From Epiperipatus broadwayi (lineage: Eukaryota > Onychophora > Udeonychophora > Euonychophora > Peripatidae): a DNA stretch of 64,000 bases. The notes under the pieces were generated by a model. That model had not been told where the DNA came from. It worked only from the letters and a program-made list of their open reading frames with translations, and searched no databases. The position numbers and the translations under genes are program-made. Positions 45,811 through 58,320 of this stretch are shown here, one piece after another (position 1 is the stretch's first letter; each line of letters opens with the position of its first letter). The stretch is from positions 2,445,711-2,509,710 of the forward strand of contig JAQFVV010012495.1 of NCBI GenBank assembly GCA_028023455.1, read 5' to 3'.

Positions 45811-47689
45811 AGTGTTCTTTCATATCTACAAACTAGTTTTTAATTCTGATCTGAATACAGTTTGAAATTATTTTTAGATTCTTAAACAGATTAAGCATCT
45901 TTGAATCCATATCTTATCCAACTAACCAACTAATGTGTGTTAGTAAATGGATATCTAATTTTCTTAACTGGAAAATAAAATAACATTTAAAGCTTTTCTG
46001 CCTGACATTTAATAAAGCTGGTGAATTATGACTTATTTATTGTTTTTAGGAATTGTTGAAGAAGTTTTGTTTGCAAGCAATATTTAAAGATTATTTTACC
46101 TTTATAATGAATATTGAACTAAGTAAGTAATTGGATAATAACATCAAGTTACTACCGAAGTTAATTAAATATCTTTTGATTATTTGATTATAGAATTTTT
46201 TTGAGAAAACACTTCTGGATTATAAATTATTACCTATTCAACATGAAATAAATAGATTATAAATTTTTATGATATGGTTGTAAAAAAAATTAATGGACAA
46301 AATCAACTTTCAGCCTATATATGGTATTACTGTATACCATCTGTGGCCAAGATGGCACCTGCGGTCTACTGGTAGGCTGCAAGGACTCTGAAAGTAAACT
46401 GTGAAGCTGTCATGAACAATGACAGATTATAGTGATAAATTCAGAGCTGATTTGAATATAAAAAATAATAAAAAATAAAAAAGTAAACAGGCTCGTATTT
46501 TCTAATTAGCAATTCTCAGCTTCAACTTACGACAATGTGAAAACCATACACACTATATATGCATTCTTTTCAGATAATGTCAGTTTCACTTCTCTATACT
46601 AAAAAAATAAAGATTTTATAATAGTTTTTATAAAAAGATTCCCCCCCCCCCCATTTTTGTTATTCTTATGCTTTAATGTTTACTGGGAAATTTATAGTGG
46701 AGAATAATGGTTAATCAACAGATTCAAGCATTATTTGTGATTTCTCATCGTGGAGCTGATAAACTAAGCTTCTCTCATAATTTTTGCTAATGATTTCTTA
46801 AAAGTACAAGTAATTATGTCTAAAAAAAGAATTAACAAGCCATCTTTGCTCATAAATATAGAGATTATCTTTACTGCATGATCTTTTTTATGATGAATTA
46901 GACTTTTGATGATTGAACATTTTTACTAGGCTTTCAGTCACTCCTAAGCAGTTTTTACTTATTATTTTATAGAAAAATAGTTGGAAAAAATCATTTATGA
47001 TATTCCTTTTATATGTTTTCTTGTCTAAATTTTAATAATAAAAAAAGCCAAATATTAAAAGTACAAATTGCAATAAAATTTAGCCAATTAGATATATATG
47101 TGTGACCACAGTTATATATGTAAACATGACCATTACAATGTAAACTTTAGAGCTGTGTTCCAGATACATAGCAAACTAAAGTTGATAAAACTATTAAGAA
47201 ATTTACCAATTACTATTAACATTTAATAATGTCATTCAAAACCAGTAAAAATATTTCAAATGATGCTTTTGTGGCAGATAGCTATTAGGAACTGGGTTCA
47301 AATTATGTATCTGAGCAGTTAGCCATAATGTTCATGTGTAGCATATAATTTTTCATAGATAAAAGTACAACTTCTGATATTTTGTTACTCAAGTTGTGCT
47401 CTTAGTAATTTCATAATATTCCAAAAAGAAAGTACTGTGTTGCCTGCCTACAAAAAAGGCATGAAAGTTTTATTTATTGACTAGAGTGCTGATTAGATAT
47501 GAACCAGTGTTCAGAGAGACTTTTTTATTGTTTTTTAACTGAAATAGATAATGCATTCTACAAACTTCACCTCACTTATCTTTATTCAGGAGTGTTATTT
47601 GATATGCTAGTTTTTGCAACATCTTTCTGCATTGTTGCATTGACTTTGTGATCAGATGAAGAGAAACAATAATGATATTACCTAGTTTT
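45811..47689. other. No gene recognised
   Basis: AT-rich. 46325-46430 is more GC-balanced (GTGGCCAAGATGGCACC) and may be a worn repeat, but it matches nothing else here. 46641-46652 is a C12 run. Confidence 0.4.
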
Positions 47690-48660
47690 ATGGTTTACAT
47701 CAGCATGCCTTGTGTTCAAAAGTATTGAAATTTAATCATGTTATGAGTGTTACTTTCAAAATTGTTAATAAAATAGGATCAAAAAGCTTGTTATGTTGTC
47801 AACTCCGGAATTTGCTAAAGGAATGTGAGAGTGAACATAGTGAATTGTTATTACATACTGATATAAAGTGGTTAAGTCGAGCAAAATTTTTAATCAGATT
47901 CAGAGAACTTCTATCACAAATAATATCATTTTTGAAAACTACAGGTGATTCATATTCAGAACTGAATGACAAAGAATGGCTTCTTGATCTCACCTTTTTC
48001 TGTGATATTATAGAAGAATTAAATAACTTAAATGCAAAACTACAAGGAAAAGATAAAACAATAATATTTATGATAAGCACTTTGAAGTCATTCGAGAAAA
48101 AATGAAGTATGTTTGTAATGCAACTGAAGTGTTGGGAATTAAAACATTTCAAAAATATGGCTGGCGAGTCTAAAGATAGAAAGAATCTAATCTACAACAA
48201 ATATGTTGAAAATATAATACTCCTCATAAAGGAATTTAAAGGAAGATTCATGAAATTTGACAAATTTGAAGATATTGCTAGTTTTTTTGTCTTATCCATT
48301 TAATGTTAACATCAATATCGAAGATATCACTATGAAATTAAGTGAATTTATACATACAGATTCAGCATAACTGGAAGAAGAAATGGTAAATATTAAATGC
48401 GTTATACATTTAAAATCAGTGGCTTCAAATGAGAGCTCCTTGACATTAATAATCAATGATAAATATCCAAATATTTGGAGAGTTACTGCATATGTAAATG
48501 CATTTTTGGTTCAACATATTTGTACGAATCAACACTTTCCTGCATGGATGCAATAAAAACTAAACATAGGTTACAGTTATCAATCTACATTTGGAATCAT
48601 GTTTAAGAATTAGTTTAAATTCATATAAGTCAAATTTTGATAAACTTGCCAAAACTATGC
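47690..48660 (+). pseudogene. hAT-superfamily transposase relic (ZBED/FAM200/GTF2IRD2-like)
   Basis: The reading starts HQHALCSKVLKFNHVM and runs through LLLHTDIKWLSRAKFLIRF, LNDKEWLLDLTFFCDI, LNNLNAKLQGKDKTI; then, after a stop at 48102-48104, through LIKEFKGRFMKFDKFEDI, a frameshift near 48290, an SPFNV..N-like segment, and YPNIWRVTAYVNAFL. The HTD.KWLSR and LQGK blocks and the terminal dimerisation-like region are hallmarks of the transposase group that also gave rise to vertebrate FAM200 and GTF2IRD2. At least two stops and one frameshift make it non-functional. The N-terminal BED finger and part of the RNase H-like core are missing upstream. Confidence 0.88.
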
Positions 48661-49164
48661 AATGCCAAATGTCTCAAAATAATAAAAAAAATATTTTGTT
48701 TTTACTTTGTAATTTTTTTTTTGTTTGCAAAATTTGCATCTAATTTATTTTAATAAAATTCTAAAACAATAATTTTTTCTCTCTATATTTATTGAATTTT
48801 TTTTTAAGATTTAGGACAAGCTCTAGAAAATAATTATTTGTAGGTAATTCAATAATTGTAATTTAAAAAATATGTTACAAAGACATGGACAAATTATAAT
48901 ATTAAAGGGAGCTGAGATAATTTAATAGCAGTCATAGTAAAATATCTTTGTCAGTTTGTATCTCACAGAAAAAAAAATCAGTTTGTAAGTATCTTCTAAA
49001 AATGTCACAGATATTTGTGATTACCTAAAAAGCCCTTACAAAAAAGAAAGCATCAATTCATAAGTACATTCTAAAAGTAATAAAGACTTCGAACCGTTAT
49101 TTTTTTTTTCATTTGGCACCCAGTTTCCAGTTTAAAGCCCTGAAAAATATGTAGTAGCCCTTAG
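48661..49164. other. hAT 3' non-coding region, no gene
   Basis: AT-rich stretch between the transposase relic and the candidate terminal repeat. Confidence 0.4.
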
Positions 49165-49214
49165 ATACACTTTCACCAAAAAAGTAGCCTCCAAAAGTTT
49201 GGTCATCCCTGCTG
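49165..49214 (-). repeat. Possible hAT terminal inverted repeat
   Basis: Minus strand from 49214: CAGCAGGGATGACCAAACTT then TTGGAGGCTAC. CAG-started ends with ACCAAACTTTTGG-type sequence are typical of hAT elements. The expected 8-bp duplication would start TATACTAA. No matching left end was found at 46-47.7 kb. Confidence 0.5.
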
Positions 49215-49940
49215 TATACTAATGAGCATAGAACAGGTTTAACAATACTGCAACGATTTTTAAATATGAAAAGTAAATTTAATGTATGAATTATTGGTAA
49301 TAATAAAAAATGTTAGTTTAATACCTTAACAATAGTACAACTGAAAATTTTATCTGTTCTGATCTAGGTTTTTATAAAGTTAATACTTCAAATCATATTC
49401 CAGAGCTAAAGATTAAAATTTCAACCATTTTGGTAATCTATAATTTTTACATAAACACATACACATTAAAAGTTATAAATATCTTTAATTGCAATGATGC
49501 ATAAAAATGATAAGCAGTACCATTCTTATAAAACTGAGAATGAGCTTCGAATATATCATTTTGATTGTTAGAATAATGCAAATTAAACTCAAATATAACT
49601 AGTAAATATAGTAATATGTATGTATTTTAAAATATCAGACATGCCCTTTTTGGTAAGATCAATTACATATTTGTGAATGACAAATGAATTAAAAAAGCCT
49701 TTCTTTGATAATATTGGCAATTGTCAATCACACTGAAATTGAAACAAGAATTAAGAGCTATTGTATGCAAAATCAATATCAAACACATTTCATTTTTTCA
49801 GTTTATGCTCAGTAAAATCATAAATTTAGAATACAGAAAGAGATAATAAATGTTATTTATACTTTATATGGTACTTGTTGGTTAGCCGGACTGTGCCGCT
49901 AGGTGACACTGCACTACCCATCAAGAACCATACTAGTGAT
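49215..49940. other. No gene recognised
   Basis: AT-rich; 49878-49925 (GTTAGCCGGACTGTGCCGCT) is GC-richer but unassigned. Confidence 0.4.
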
Positions 49941-50220
49941 AAATTTCTAGTGAAGAAGTCACTGAAATCACTGTAAAATTAAAATACCTAAGGCAACATG
50001 AAGAAATCTCTGAAATCGCTCTAAAATACAAAATACAAAAACATCAAATTGCTGAAATCATTGTAAAATTAAAATGCCTAAGATGAAATGAAGAAATCTC
50101 TGCAATCGTTCTAAAATAAAATTACAAAAACAAGAAATCACTGAAATCTCTGTAATTTTAAAACACCTAAGGCAACATGAACAAATCTCTGAAATGACTC
50201 TAAAATACAAATTACAAAAT
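49941..50220. repeat. About 89-bp tandem repeat, three copies
   Basis: CCTAAGGCAACATGAAGAAA-type starts at 49988, 50078 and 50166. Units share AATCTCTGAAATC, CTCTAAAATACAAA and CACTGAAATC. Confidence 0.85.
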
Positions 50221-50820
50221 CAAGAAATTGAAGAAAATGCTATTTTATGTTATTTTCTAGTGACTATGAAATAAATCAAAAACTATAATACTAAATCTCA
50301 AAAAAATTAATGTATTCTAAATGCTATTTAATGCATTTTCCCATCATGAATATTGTTTCCAAAAGCACCCTCCCCCCCCCCACATGAACAAATATATGAA
50401 ATAAATTAAAAACTATTTAATGTTTTTTCCATCATGAATGCTATTTTTAAAATCACACAACCCCACCTACCCCTCGCATGAAAAATAGATCAAAAATAAG
50501 TAAAATACAAATTACAAAAACAAGAAATTGAAGAAAATGCTATTTAATGCTATTTTCTAGAGCCTATAAAATAAATCAAAACCTATAATACTAAATCTCA
50601 AAAAAATTAATGTATGCTAAACACTATTTACTGCTTTTTTTTTATCATGAATGCTATTTTCAAAAGCACTCCCCCCCCCACCTGCATGAAGAAATATATG
50701 AAATAAATCAAAAACTATTTAATGCTTTTTTTCATCATGAATGCTATTTTCAAAAACACATAAACCCACCCCCCACCCTCACATGAAGAAATCGATCAAA
50801 AATAAGTAAAATACAAATTA
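50221..50820. repeat. 300-bp tandem repeat, two copies
   Basis: CAAGAAATTGAAGAAAATGC recurs at 50221 and 50521, exactly 300 bases apart. Both units contain the order AATCAAAAACTATAAT, a C-run, ATATATGAAATAAAT, a CCCACC block and AGATCAAAAATAAG. It adjoins the 89-bp array, whose sequence it partly reuses. Confidence 0.9.
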
Positions 50821-52213
50821 CTTTCAACACTAATTCATGAAGTATCAACAAACAAAAAAATCTAATTAACCTACTTTTCAAAAATATAAAAAAATGTATA
50901 ATACTAAATTTCATCAATATTTAAAAAATAAAATACTTTCAACAGTAGTTTTGGGTAAGTTTTGAATTTGTATATATTGCTTTATGATGAAACTAGGAAA
51001 GAGAAAGCATACATCGGGCATTATACATTTACAAATATTCCTGTGGGATCATCCCTGACCATCATCTAAGTAAGAGATATAATAATAATTCACAAACCTT
51101 AATTAACAGACTAATACATATTAAGTAATAAAATATAGATAACAATGAGCACATAGCAATCTGTTGTTATCTCTTAGAATAGATTTCAAAGCAGTGATTT
51201 ATATCAGCTAAAAAGCAATGAGAACATTACACTGGAGAGCTGCTAATTGTCTTTCCCAAAAATTTATTAAATTAATTATTCTCTGCTTTGAAATTATGGC
51301 ATATTATAACATATAAATTTAGAAATGAAATAAAAATAATTAGAATAGAAAATAAGCATGGTCGCAGATTATAGAAAGGTTAAAATAATAAGTGATTATA
51401 GTTACAAAAAATTATTATAAAGTTACATTTATAGGCAATACTGTTACAGTTACCATTTAGAGATTTTATTTTAACAAGAATTTTAAGTAATTGAGAATTT
51501 ATAATTTAATGAACATTCATTATAGCTACATTTAAATATTATAAGTTATTTTAATATATTTATAGAGCTCTGCGGTAAAGAAATATTACCAATTTTCTTC
51601 CAGGCTGAGTTGCCTGCCATTTGTAGTAGGTGAATGAACTTTTTCATCCTGGTGAAATCAAATTTGGATATTCCTATATGGTGTTTATATATTAAATTTT
51701 ACCCCTCTATTTGCATTTGCTTACAAGCTAAGTTTGCAGCAAATTTAGCTTTCTATTGATCGCATTTTCTTTCACTTAAAATTTGTTATTTTTAAAATTA
51801 AAAATTAACATTTAACCTACATGCAATTTTAAAATTTAGAAATTGATAAATAGTTGTGTAAACATTTTGTTATATAAGTATGAGATTCTTACGTGAATTA
51901 GAGATTTAAAAAGATAAATATAATCACTATGTAACATAATTAAATCGATTATACATTATAGTTTGTACATGCTCTAAATAATTTTGCAGAACTTGGGCCA
52001 TGTGACAGATTGAGAAATACAATATCAGGTCCTCCCTCCTTGCAGGTAAATTAATTTGTACATTTTTAAAATCAACAAGGTATTTGTTTTAGATTATCAC
52101 TGACTAAAAAGTAAAAAGAAAATATCAGCATTTTTAAAAAAAATAAAATAATATATTTTCTCATTTTAAGTTATAAACCAAATAATTTATATATATGGAT
52201 TTTTTCAAAATAT
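50821..52213. other. No gene recognised
   Basis: AT-rich with two weak splice-bounded islands (see rejected items). Confidence 0.4.
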
Positions 52214-52815
52214 AAAAATAAAGATTGATTATGATGAGTCAGAAGTTAACAATTACAAATACCTTGGTCAGATTATTAATACAGATGGAAACATAATGGA
52301 TGAAATTAATCATAGAATTAAACTTGGTTTGAGTGCTTTTGGTAGAAATAACTTTAAAGAAATATGACTATGTGTTTGAAAAAGAAGGTTTTTAATAAAT
52401 GTGTTTTACCAGTTCTTACTTATGGATCCGAGACTTGGACATTTAATAGAAGAGCAATACAGAGACTTCAGCCCACTCAAAGAAGTATGGAGAGATGCAT
52501 GTTAGGAGTAACAAGAAGAAATCAAAATCACAATATATGAGTAAGAGAACAAATAGGTGTTACTGATCTCATTGAAAAAATTAAAATACTTAAGTGGAAT
52601 TAGGCTGGATATATTGCTAGAAGAGATGATAATAGATGGACAATTGAAATCTTAAATGGAATTTCAAGAGATTGTAAAAGACCCAGAAAGAGACCACATG
52701 TTAAATGGATGGATGAAATAAGAAAGTGTGCAGGGGTGATGTGGAGAAGAGAAACTAAAGATCGGAGAAGATGGATTGAACTTGGAAAGACCTTCATCCT
52801 GCAATGGATTGATAA
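52214..52815 (+). pseudogene. RTE-type LINE reverse transcriptase C-terminal relic
   Basis: In shifting frames: VNNYKYLGQIINTDGNIMDE, INHRIKLGLSAFGR, then FNKCVLPVLTYGSETWTF, QRSMERCMLGVTRR, KIKILKWN.AGYIARRDDNR, and RPHVKWMDEIRK with RRRWIELGK. These follow the conserved tail of RTE-like endonuclease/RT proteins (YLG, GCETWTLT, RSMERSMLGV, WAGHIAR, GRPPTRWTDD). Several stops and frameshifts; 5'-truncated as usual for LINEs. A more decayed relative lies at 58.6-59.5 kb. Confidence 0.88.
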
Positions 52816-53517
52816 ATTTATATTTCATTGTTTAAAGTTTTTCCAGTAAATTTATTTAATCCTAAAATATTATAAATTATTATATGTTGTAATTATATCT
52901 CTTGACCACAGTAACAGTTATAGAGCTTTTGCTCTCTAAGCTGGATTCATGCATAATGGTTTATGTTTAGTGTTATCGACATCCAGAATATGATGATGCT
53001 GGATAATGCAAAGGGGATATCTTTTTAAGTCTATGCAATACATTTCATTTTAATTATTTATTTAGAAATTAAATTTATAGTTGGCTAGTACATTAATGGT
53101 ACTAAGTGGCCAGAGCATTGTTGATGATCAACATGTTTTAGTATCCCAACATTATTGTTTTTATTGTTATATATTCTGATGAATTAACACTTAAGTTAGT
53201 GCATTCAAACTATAGTTTAAACAATCTTCCCCAAGTGGGCGTGAGTAAATAATTATCCTAGTTTATAGTAGAACCCTTTCAAATACAGTCACAAGCTTGA
53301 CTGTTGATTTATTTTATTGTTGATCATTCATTTATTATTTTTGTGTAATGCTGGTGAAGTTATAGTTAGTTTTGTGCTGATCTCTCAGGCTTTGCTCATA
53401 ATTATTTATCATATTAATTTATATTTAAATTTTGTATTGACTTGGTGATGATGATGATAAGTGCCATCCACCCTGGGTTCACCTCCATCCCATTACAATA
53501 TATATTTATGTTTAGAA
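52816..53517. other. No gene recognised
   Basis: AT-rich; may include the RTE 3' UTR (AATGCTGG and ATGATGATG strings). Confidence 0.4.
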
Positions 53518-54075
53518 GGCACTTGAACTTTCAAGCTCTCCATAGCCATCCACTCCATCTTATATAACTGATACACATGACCACATACATGTGAAAAAGA
53601 TAAATGATCTCCAATATATGTATTTCATGCTGAAACAGCATGCATCACATTGTCTAGATCAGCTTATATTAAAATAGAAAATCTTGAAACTTTAATGGAC
53701 AAGCTTCAACTTCTCCATACTTCAACTCTTCAGCCATCCATAACATTGAAAATCTGAGGATGGAATGATCAAAAGCCCTTGTTGATTTGAATATTATTGT
53801 CATAACTATGTTCACTTTAAGCCACTCTCACACCTCACATATAGGATCTTAATATGTTCATTTAAAGGTCTTTGAGCATTCCATCATTGAATTTTCAATG
53901 ATATGGACGGCTGAAGAAGAGTTAAAGTTTGAAGATTTGTTATCTTAATATAACCTGAGCACTGATATCTTTTTCACATATATGTGGTCATGTGTATCAA
54001 TTGTGTACAATGGAGGGAATGGCTGTGGAGAACTTGAAAGTCTGAGTTCAAATCCCTTCTAATTACATTAAGTTT
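53518..54075. mobile_element. Ribozyme-bearing repeat family A, worn inverted dimer
   Basis: Left arm opposite in sense to the right (ACTTGAACTTTCAAGCTCTC at the left, GAGAACTTGAAAGTCTGAGT at the right). Inner landmarks (GACAAGCTTCAACTTCTCC, TATAGGATCTTAATATG, TTCAATGATATGGACGGCTG) follow the 26.5-kb copy. The left core is degraded to GTGATGCATGC, and the right arm has lost the core by deletion (ACTGATATCTTTTTCACA). Confidence 0.8.
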
Positions 54076-54841
54076 AGCATAGACAATATATATATATTTG
54101 AATAATATATACATAAATGAAAAGTTATTAATGAAGTTTGAGTTTTTCTAAAACATTTAAAAATTGTATTACATAATGAAAATAGTTCAAGTGAATTACG
54201 CATATATAATCCTAGCTATTAAATGTTTTATACATGTACATTATACAGGATTTAATTATAAAAGTATATTTTACCAATAAAGATGCATACTAATGCTTTA
54301 ACCAATTAATTATCCTTATGTAGAGGTAATATCTTAGTAAATCAGATTTGAATCCTAACCAATAATATATATATATATATATAATATTCACCGTTTCCCA
54401 CACATATATCTTTAATGATTAATATGTATGCTCTCACAAATTTGTCCTGACATTATCATGTTTAAACTTAGCAAAATTAATTCAACAGCAAGGAATGATG
54501 ATGATGGTTTTGATTATTAAAATCACTGCAAAGAATTTGTTTGTTTTAAGTATCTAATTACAAAAACTCCAGGTGTCAACCCTCCTCAACTAGAGAATGT
54601 TTTCTTGGAACTATTTAAGATAAGAGTCATCATCATTTACTAATTTCTACTATAATACCATAGCACATCACTCAGTGGTTTCATGTTCTCAAAGTTATGG
54701 ATATTTTTATAGATTAGCATATATAAAAGATTATAAACAATTGGTTCAATAAATAATAAAATAATCATTTATTAACAAAACAAAGTGTAAGTCATAAACA
54801 ATGAGGATTGCTAATTCCTCAACAAGCTTTGTGATAAATCC
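54076..54841. other. No gene recognised
   Basis: AT-rich with short TA runs. Confidence 0.45.
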
Positions 54842-54955
54842 TTAGCTAGAGAAAGCATTTAAAATATCTCTGTCAGGACCTCCCCCCAAACCTCTGACCA
54901 TGGTTTCATGCTCTGGCACTCCTCGGAGAGGTGCTAGACTGTAGCTCGATTAAGT
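54842..54955 (-). pseudogene. Unidentified short coding-like fragment
   Basis: An open stretch of about 37 codons after an in-frame stop, with unusual Gly/Pro/Glu content for this DNA: APLRGVPEHETMVRGLGG, GPDRDILNAFSS, then stop. GC content is well above the surroundings. It looks like the end of a mobile-element protein, but I do not recognise the family and cannot rule out chance. Confidence 0.3.
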
Positions 54956-56707
54956 AAATTTCAATTGTAAAGTTCCCATCTTGCATAAAATTATTAAGAT
55001 GATTTTATTCTCTCTTTGTTTAGTAACTTCGCAGTTAATCATAGAATAATCAATCAGTTCAATCCAAAAAATTCATATATTTAATTTTCCCACTCAGTAA
55101 TTTCTTGTATAAATATAAAAAAGTCAATCATATAATATTGAATCCATTTCCAAAAAACAAATTCAGATATTTAGTTTCATCCTATTTAGCAACTTCATGT
55201 ATAAATATAAATCATAAAATATTTTTGTTCAACAAAGAGTTCCATTTCAGTTCTTACTTTTTATAACTTCACACATAGGTGTATGTATGTATGTATGTGC
55301 ATATATATATAAAGTGAAACATAACTCCTCCTTTAAATTATTTTCAATTTTAAGTTTATGATCATAATTCACAGATAAAATGCAGTATACTCTTACATAA
55401 TATTGAATTTATTTTAATCTTCAGAAATTTAATATCATTTTGTATTAGAAAAAAATAACATTTTTTTTAATATCTGCATATCTTACTGTTCACTAACTCT
55501 AGCATTCTTCCTCCTAGATTATAGATGTATTTTCTTCATAATTATCTTGGTTCTTTCATAGATTTTTTTTCAAAAGCATATCTCTCTTCTCTTCACACCT
55601 TAGACAAGTAAATTAGCTGCGTATTATATATCAAATAAATGTATGTTTTTAGTAATTTAGCTGTGTAGTCTGGTCTTTTTCTTTTCTGGCAGATTATAAG
55701 AGTTGGTACTACAATTTATTATACAGTTCATTTAGTGAACTGGGTAGTATGCTTAGGGTTTTCAATCAACATGCTACTTTCCTCTGCCTAACTTCTCATG
55801 TTAAAGGATTTTCTAATATAATAAAATATGTTTACAGCTTCTCTTATAAGCTTGTAATTCCATTTAGCAGCAAGGCAAATTTTTCTCTGCTTGGCACATT
55901 TCCACTGCTTTACCATATCTTTTGCAGTATAGAATTCCATTAATCCTCACTGGAATGAAGCTGACTGTTGAATGCCTGCTTTTCTGTCTGCTTCATTATC
56001 TACAACACATATCATAATATAGATTATTTTCTTTGTTATCTACAATACCTACATAATAACAGATAATCTTGAACCCCAGAGAAAAATATTCTCTAGTATT
56101 CTTTACCAAAAGAAAGAAATAGCGGTTTGCTTTCTTTTGTTTACATATTATAAAAAAGAAAATTCTTCGTTTTTATTTCATATTATATTCATAATTTAAA
56201 AAATGTTATTAATTCATAATTCCTTTTCCTTTATTTGAAATCACCATACTCTTTTCTATAAAAATCAATAATATTTTATTTCAACATTATTTGGAACAAG
56301 TTAAAGTAAAAAATCTTAAAATACTGGGTTATTTATTAACTGCATATTTTCTTTATCTCTATCGTATATAGGCGTGCATAAGTACACACAGAGCTGTGGG
56401 GTTTTTTTTTTTAAAGCTTGTGTATCATTTATACTGCTGCCACTAGAGTTATAGTATATATATGTTTCAAAAGTATAAAACTTATGTCATAGTATTCAAA
56501 GAAAAGTTATTTCAGCAATAAAAAAGGTGATACTATTAAATGTGTGAAAGAGTTCTACAAGGAATGGTATAGTAGTGATGATGAAAATGATAACAATAAT
56601 AATAATCATCATCATCACTGCAGATATTATATCTTATTATTGCCAAGCATTTTAAATGAAAAGGTGAGACATGCAATTCTATATAAAAAAGAAATGGCTG
56701 TTAAGCA
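54956..56707. other. No gene recognised
   Basis: AT-rich. The ORF at 55749-55943 has no supporting signal. GTAT units at 55281-55297 are a short microsatellite. Confidence 0.45.
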
Positions 56708-56805
56708 TTGGTGGCCTAATGGCTCGCCTAGCTGCTTTTCAAGCAGTTGTCCCGGAATTCGCGTCCCAGCTGACGCTTTGACATATAAAAAAAAGAAAGA
56801 AAAAG
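56708..56805 (+). mobile_element. tRNA-derived SINE, family S1 (short form)
   Basis: A box GGTGGCCTAATGGCTC, anticodon-arm-like CTGC-TTTTCAA-GCAG, B box GAATTCGCGTCCCAGC, tail TTTGACATATAAAAAAAAG. The ORF read across it is not a gene. Confidence 0.85.
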
Positions 56806-56944
56806 CTCCAATAAATGATGGAATTATTATTAGTATTTTTTAAAAAAAGCAGATGAAATAGAAATAGTGTTGGCAAAACTCCATTCCAAATATATAAATG
56901 ATAAAAATATACAAGATTATTGAAATAATTAAGGCTTTACTTCA

Positions 56945-57117
56945 TTAGCGTTTGAAATCAATTAATATATACATGTGCTCTGAGCACAGATAATGAAGCT
57001 ATTAAACTTAAGTAAAATTATCAAAAATTACCACCAAGCACTTTCGGGACAGTTTATATTCCCATATTCATGGCGACTTAATGTTAATGCAAATTTATGC
57101 AAATTCATATGAAGATG
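56945..57117 (-). mobile_element. Penelope-like element 3' non-coding region
   Basis: Follows the endonuclease stop on the minus strand: GTCGCCATGAATATGGGAAT, CTGTCCCGAAAGTGCTTGG, TAATAGCTTCATTATCTGTG, CTCAGAGCACATG, TTGATTTCAAACGCTAATG. The same run forms the arms of the palindrome at 43.9-44.15 kb. Confidence 0.8.
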
Positions 57118-57440
57118 CTACATAGACCATTTTCGAGACAGAGAAAAGCAAGCCTCTCTTCTATTAATTGCTGCTGGGTCACTTACAATGTAGTAAGCTT
57201 CCCTGACTTTACGTTTAATATCGTTTATTTCAGAGCAAATGACACTGGCTGTGGTGGGTAGAAAAGCATGGCCAGTGGCTCTCTCATGCTCAATGAAAAA
57301 ACCGAATTGCCTTCAAGCTTTGTTTTAGTTCTGTTATAGAGGTATCTATGTTGAGCTACTCTGGTGGCAATGTTCATTTTAGTTTCTCCATAATATGTTG
57401 CCATGCAATTTCTTGGGGGGCAGGTGATTTTGTACCCAAG
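57118..57440 (-). pseudogene. GIY-YIG endonuclease domain of a Penelope-like element
   Basis: Minus strand: YKITCPPRNCMATYYGETKM, NIATRVAQHRYLYN, a one-base slip near 57300, then FFIEHERATGHAFLPTTASV, INDIKRKVREAYYI, and NRREACFSLSRKWSM before TAG (57118-57120). C-x5-C before YYGET, R..QH, and the EH....GH segment fit the GIY-YIG nuclease that ends Penelope-like polyproteins, used to cut target DNA. The RT part is not adjacent; a separate RT relic lies at 23.5 kb. The single slip and intact remainder suggest a fairly young copy truncated at 5'. Confidence 0.85.
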
Positions 57441-58320
57441 ATTATTAGAAGAATGCAGTAATAATATTTGTATTTAAGAAAAATGACAAAGAAAATATTA
57501 CATATTACAGAGTTAGATTTACCAAAATAATTCCAATTTGTCTACAATGAATTTTGAATTTATACCAAGTAAAATAACAAGTTGGATTTTAAAATGATTT
57601 TAGCATAATAGATATTGTTCAACTATTGAGATAAATTACAGAAAGACCCAATAAGTATAAGTTACCATTATGCTTTAGATTTGTAAATTATGAAAGAGCA
57701 TTTGCTTCTATAAGCATTTTTACAATGATTAAAGCTTTGGATCATTAAAATATAGACCCAATATACTATCATATTCTGAAAAATATTACACTGTAATACT
57801 AAGAAGATTAATGTTGAAAAATAAATAGAATAATTTCATTTCTCCAAATGTTTTACAGCAATTTCACAAAAAAATATGTATTAACATGATAATCTAAAAA
57901 AATAAACATGCATGGAGATTATTTAAATCATATAATTTTTGAAAAAGATATGGTTACTTTTGAAAAAAATATTTCAAAACTTTAAAAAATATTACAAAAA
58001 TTATTAAATAAAATAATGTGATGCCATTATTCCATCTGATTGGCTGTCACATAAGCATTTTTAAAGCGTATCTGTTTGAAGGTGTTTAGCTTTCACGTTA
58101 TTATATATTATCTGTTTACGCTTAAATTTAATATATTTAAATAAAATTAGAAAAATGGAATTAAAATAAATAGTAAAAAGATTAAAATAATGTTCAATGG
58201 GTTGTCTCAGAAAAGTTAATAAAAATTGTTAATCATAAATTAGTAGTTATTTAAGTATAAATATGTTTATTAGAATTATTAATGTAGTTTATAGCAATAA
58301 ATAAAATTAATCTTAAACTT
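57441..58320. other. No gene recognised
   Basis: Very AT-rich, no supported feature. Confidence 0.5.

Noticed and set aside
45556-45843. 95-codon plus-strand open frame
   Set aside because: Overlaps a minus-strand tRNA-derived SINE and has no protein motif.
51991-52047. Exon-like island on the plus strand (TTTTGCAG before, CAGGTAAAT after)
   Set aside because: Splice-site-like ends and one open frame over 57 bases, but no neighbouring exon, no domain and no phase partner. A similar 26-base island at 51603-51630 contains stops in two frames. Chance cannot be excluded.
56544-56843. 99-codon plus-strand open frame
   Set aside because: Runs from AAT/CAT triplet repeats through the SINE at 56708-56805; not a gene.
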